This document shows, piece after piece, positions 4,788-6,567 of a DNA stretch of 6,567 nt. The stretch comes from SIG622 sp045604705 (GTDB taxonomy: Bacteria; Bacillota; Clostridia; Oscillospirales; CAG-382). The notes under the pieces were generated by a model, which was not told the origin of the DNA, made no database searches, and saw only the letters and a program-made list of their open reading frames with translations. The position numbers and the translations under genes were made by a program. The stretch is taken from contig JAZUOO010000007.1 in assembly GCA_045604705.1 (NCBI GenBank), positions 1 to 6,567 on the forward strand, in the 5' to 3' direction. Each line of letters opens with the position of its first letter. Within the stretch, counting starts at the first letter, position 1.

Positions 4788-6170
4788 TTGAAAAGGATTG
4801 TAATCAAATTACTTGTTTCAATAGTTTTAATGTTATTCTTTATTATACCAGCCTTTGCTTCCTCAAGCACATACAAACTTGAGGAATTAGGACTTGAGGT
4901 ATCTATACCATCAACATATGATGTTATTACTCAGGATACATCTACTTCTAATCCAGTATTCAATAGATTAGGAGCATCTGGAAACGAATTTATTGACTAT
5001 TATAAAGAGAATGGTATTTATCTTAATGCAATTCCTAAGGACAACTTGAACGAAGAAATTGTGGTAACTATGACAGCAGGTATATGGGATAATTTAAGTG
5101 CTTTTAGTGATACAACAATTAAGACACTTGCTTCTGCTTTGATAAGCGGGTATGAAGATTATGGCATTATTGTTTCTGAATACGATGTTTATCATCATTC
5201 ACAAGCCAAGTTCGTCAAGTTGTATTTTGCCGACACAGCAAATTCGGTTCATGGCTTACAATACTACACAACCTATGGTGCTAAAGCAATGAACTTTACC
5301 ATTAGGTCTTATTCTGGGAAAATAACACAAAAACAGGAAGAAACAATCAAAAGCATTGTTGATAGCATTAAATACGATACAGACCCAGTATTTGCTCCTG
5401 ATGTTCCAGAGACCGATGCCTTCGTCTATACAGATGCTGATACAAATACGAAATTTACTGTTCCTGCAAATTGGTATGAAAAAGAGCTTTCTAAAGAGCG
5501 TCAGTATATTGATGTAAAGTTTGCTTCAGCAAAAGAAGAAGGCTTGACCATAATGTATGGCAGCACTGACATATGGGGGGCATTGACAGAGGAAGAAAAG
5601 GTTGGAGCAACTCGTTCAGATATAAGAAACGACGCCTTTACAATAGATGATATAGCGGAATCATATGGTATCGATAAAAGTAAAATTTCAATAGTGGATT
5701 ATAATGGAGTTGAATATTTTCAATTCATGTTTAAACGAACCACAGAATTGTATGGAATTGAGTTCACTCCAGAAATGACGATGGTGTTAAGGTTTGAGAA
5801 CGGATGGATGTATTCATTTCAATTTAGCGGAACAAAAGACAGTATCTATTTTGCTGATTTAGAAACGATGCTTAATAGTGTTGAATATGCAGGTAGCAAT
5901 AAAGTTAACTTAATCAGTAATAACAACGACACTTTGACAAACAACACAAGTTACTCTGCTTTATGGGGAGCGGTTGTTGTCGTTCTCTTGCTTGGAATCG
6001 TAGCGGTTTCGGTTTGGTATGTTCGGAAAAACAAAGAAGCTGAAAACGAGTTATCAAGTAAAACTAACAAGTGCACAAATTGTGGTGTCGAATTGGCTAG
6101 CGACAGTTTGTTCTGCCATATATGCGGTGCAAGAAACGAAATTGAACCACAAACTAAAGGAGACGATTAA
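4788..6170 (+). CDS. Membrane-anchored protein with two extracellular domains and a cytoplasmic zinc ribbon, 460 aa
   Basis: Numbering from the TTG. Signal peptide 1-24 (MKRIVIKLL..., cleavage near AFA). The extracellular part appears to hold two similar modules, about 28-198 and 210-368. Each begins with a strand and a proline motif (LGLEVSIPSTYD; TKFTVPANWYE) and ends with a helix leading into a short strand (ETIKSIVDSIKYD; LETMLNSVEYA). This pattern recalls PsbP/DcrB-like folds, which is a guess from pattern only. A transmembrane helix lies at about 390-412, then basic VRKNK, a polar linker and a C-terminal zinc ribbon with Cys429-x2-Cys432 and Cys443-x2-Cys446. Topology would be outside sensor/binding region and inside zinc ribbon. 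It is followed after 2 nt by another zinc-ribbon membrane protein, so the two likely work together. Function unknown; a cell-envelope sensing or assembly role is conceivable. Confidence 0.8.
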   Translation: MKRIVIKLLVSIVLMLFFIIPAFASSSTYKLEELGLEVSIPSTYDVITQDTSTSNPVFNRLGASGNEFIDYYKENGIYLNAIPKDNLNEEIVVTMTAGIWDNLSAFSDTTIKTLASALISGYEDYGIIVSEYDVYHHSQAKFVKLYFADTANSVHGLQYYTTYGAKAMNFTIRSYSGKITQKQEETIKSIVDSIKYDTDPVFAPDVPETDAFVYTDADTNTKFTVPANWYEKELSKERQYIDVKFASAKEEGLTIMYGSTDIWGALTEEEKVGATRSDIRNDAFTIDDIAESYGIDKSKISIVDYNGVEYFQFMFKRTTELYGIEFTPEMTMVLRFENGWMYSFQFSGTKDSIYFADLETMLNSVEYAGSNKVNLISNNNDTLTNNTSYSALWGAVVVVLLLGIVAVSVWYVRKNKEAENELSSKTNKCTNCGVELASDSLFCHICGARNEIEPQTKGDD

Positions 6171-6172
6171 AA

Positions 6173-6567
6173 ATGATGTATTATGAATTGTTTCAGCAAG
6201 GACCTGCAGTATATGTGCCAGTTCTGTTGATTACGATACTGATTACATTAGTAGCTTATGGTGCATTTCCAATTATTTTCTCGATGGCTAGAAAAAAGAC
6301 CATAACGAAAAAGAAGTACAACCTCCTTTGTTATGGTGTGAACTTTTTTGTTATGTTCCTGTTTATTGTGCTTAATGGAAAATCTTCTGGTTCTCCATAC
6401 ATATTGTGGACGTGTGTTTTTTCTTCAATAGGATTGAAGACACTCAAAAAACGTGGTGTGTTGGAAGGATTTCAAAAGTCCAGACCAGTATATACTGATG
6501 AAATTGAAGATGATACGTTTGTTGATGAAAACAAAATCAATTTTTGTCGCAAGTGTGGCAACAAGTT
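6173..6567 (+). CDS. Three-helix membrane protein with a C-terminal zinc ribbon, partial at right edge
   Basis: The first 131 residues of a gene cut by the window end. AAGGAG (6157-6162), inside the end of the previous gene, is 10 nt before the ATG at 6173; a second ATG follows directly. Three hydrophobic segments are seen at about 12-37, 50-68 and 75-90, the first two separated by a basic loop (ARKKTITKKK). A basic then acidic stretch follows (KKRGVLEGFQKSR; DEIEDDTFVDE), and a zinc ribbon begins with Cys125-x2-Cys128 (NFCRKCGNK) where the sequence stops. The two missing cysteines should lie just beyond the edge. It is the second gene of the rightward pair and shares the membrane-plus-zinc-ribbon design of its neighbour. 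Function unknown. Confidence 0.8.
   Translation, partial: MMYYELFQQGPAVYVPVLLITILITLVAYGAFPIIFSMARKKTITKKKYNLLCYGVNFFVMFLFIVLNGKSSGSPYILWTCVFSSIGLKTLKKRGVLEGFQKSRPVYTDEIEDDTFVDENKINFCRKCGNK

Overview
The window looks like a chromosomal segment of a low-G+C Gram-positive anaerobe of the class Clostridia, probably a gut Oscillospiraceae/Ruminococcus-like organism. This is inferred from strong AAGGAG-type ribosome binding sites, Gram-positive signal peptides, a small Cro/CI-type regulator and several zinc-ribbon membrane proteins. No phylogenetic marker is present, so the assignment is only an impression.

Left block (1-1216). Two leftward genes overlap by 8 nt: a zinc-ribbon membrane protein (858-208) followed by the start of a DUF2085-type membrane protein (215 to beyond the left edge). 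They diverge from a rightward 67-aa HTH regulator (1013-1216). The divergent promoters overlap, and two copies of CACC-N4-GGTG sit on them, one of them inside the spacer of a near-consensus leftward promoter. The small regulator probably controls both directions.

Middle block (1215-4267), the most interesting part. Two genes for unrecognised secreted proteins run leftward: a Trp-rich 438-aa protein (3007-1691), then a 107-aa protein (1615-1292), with a 14-bp hairpin between them. Upstream of them lies a 228-bp AT-rich segment bounded by a 24-bp perfect inverted repeat (3143-3166 and 3395-3418). It contains a near-consensus promoter aimed at the secreted genes. Beside it, also leftward, is a complete tyrosine recombinase (4267-3428) with all catalytic residues. 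This is the architecture of a phase-variable promoter inversion switch, seen here in the apparent ON orientation. I infer that the recombinase flips the promoter and so turns the secreted proteins on and off.

Right block (4268-6567). A roughly 520-bp AT-rich gap holds a possible gene remnant and a rightward promoter. A rightward pair follows: a 460-aa membrane-anchored protein with a two-part extracellular region and a C-terminal cytoplasmic zinc ribbon (TTG start at 4788), and, 2 nt later, a three-helix membrane protein that runs off the right edge just as its own zinc ribbon begins.
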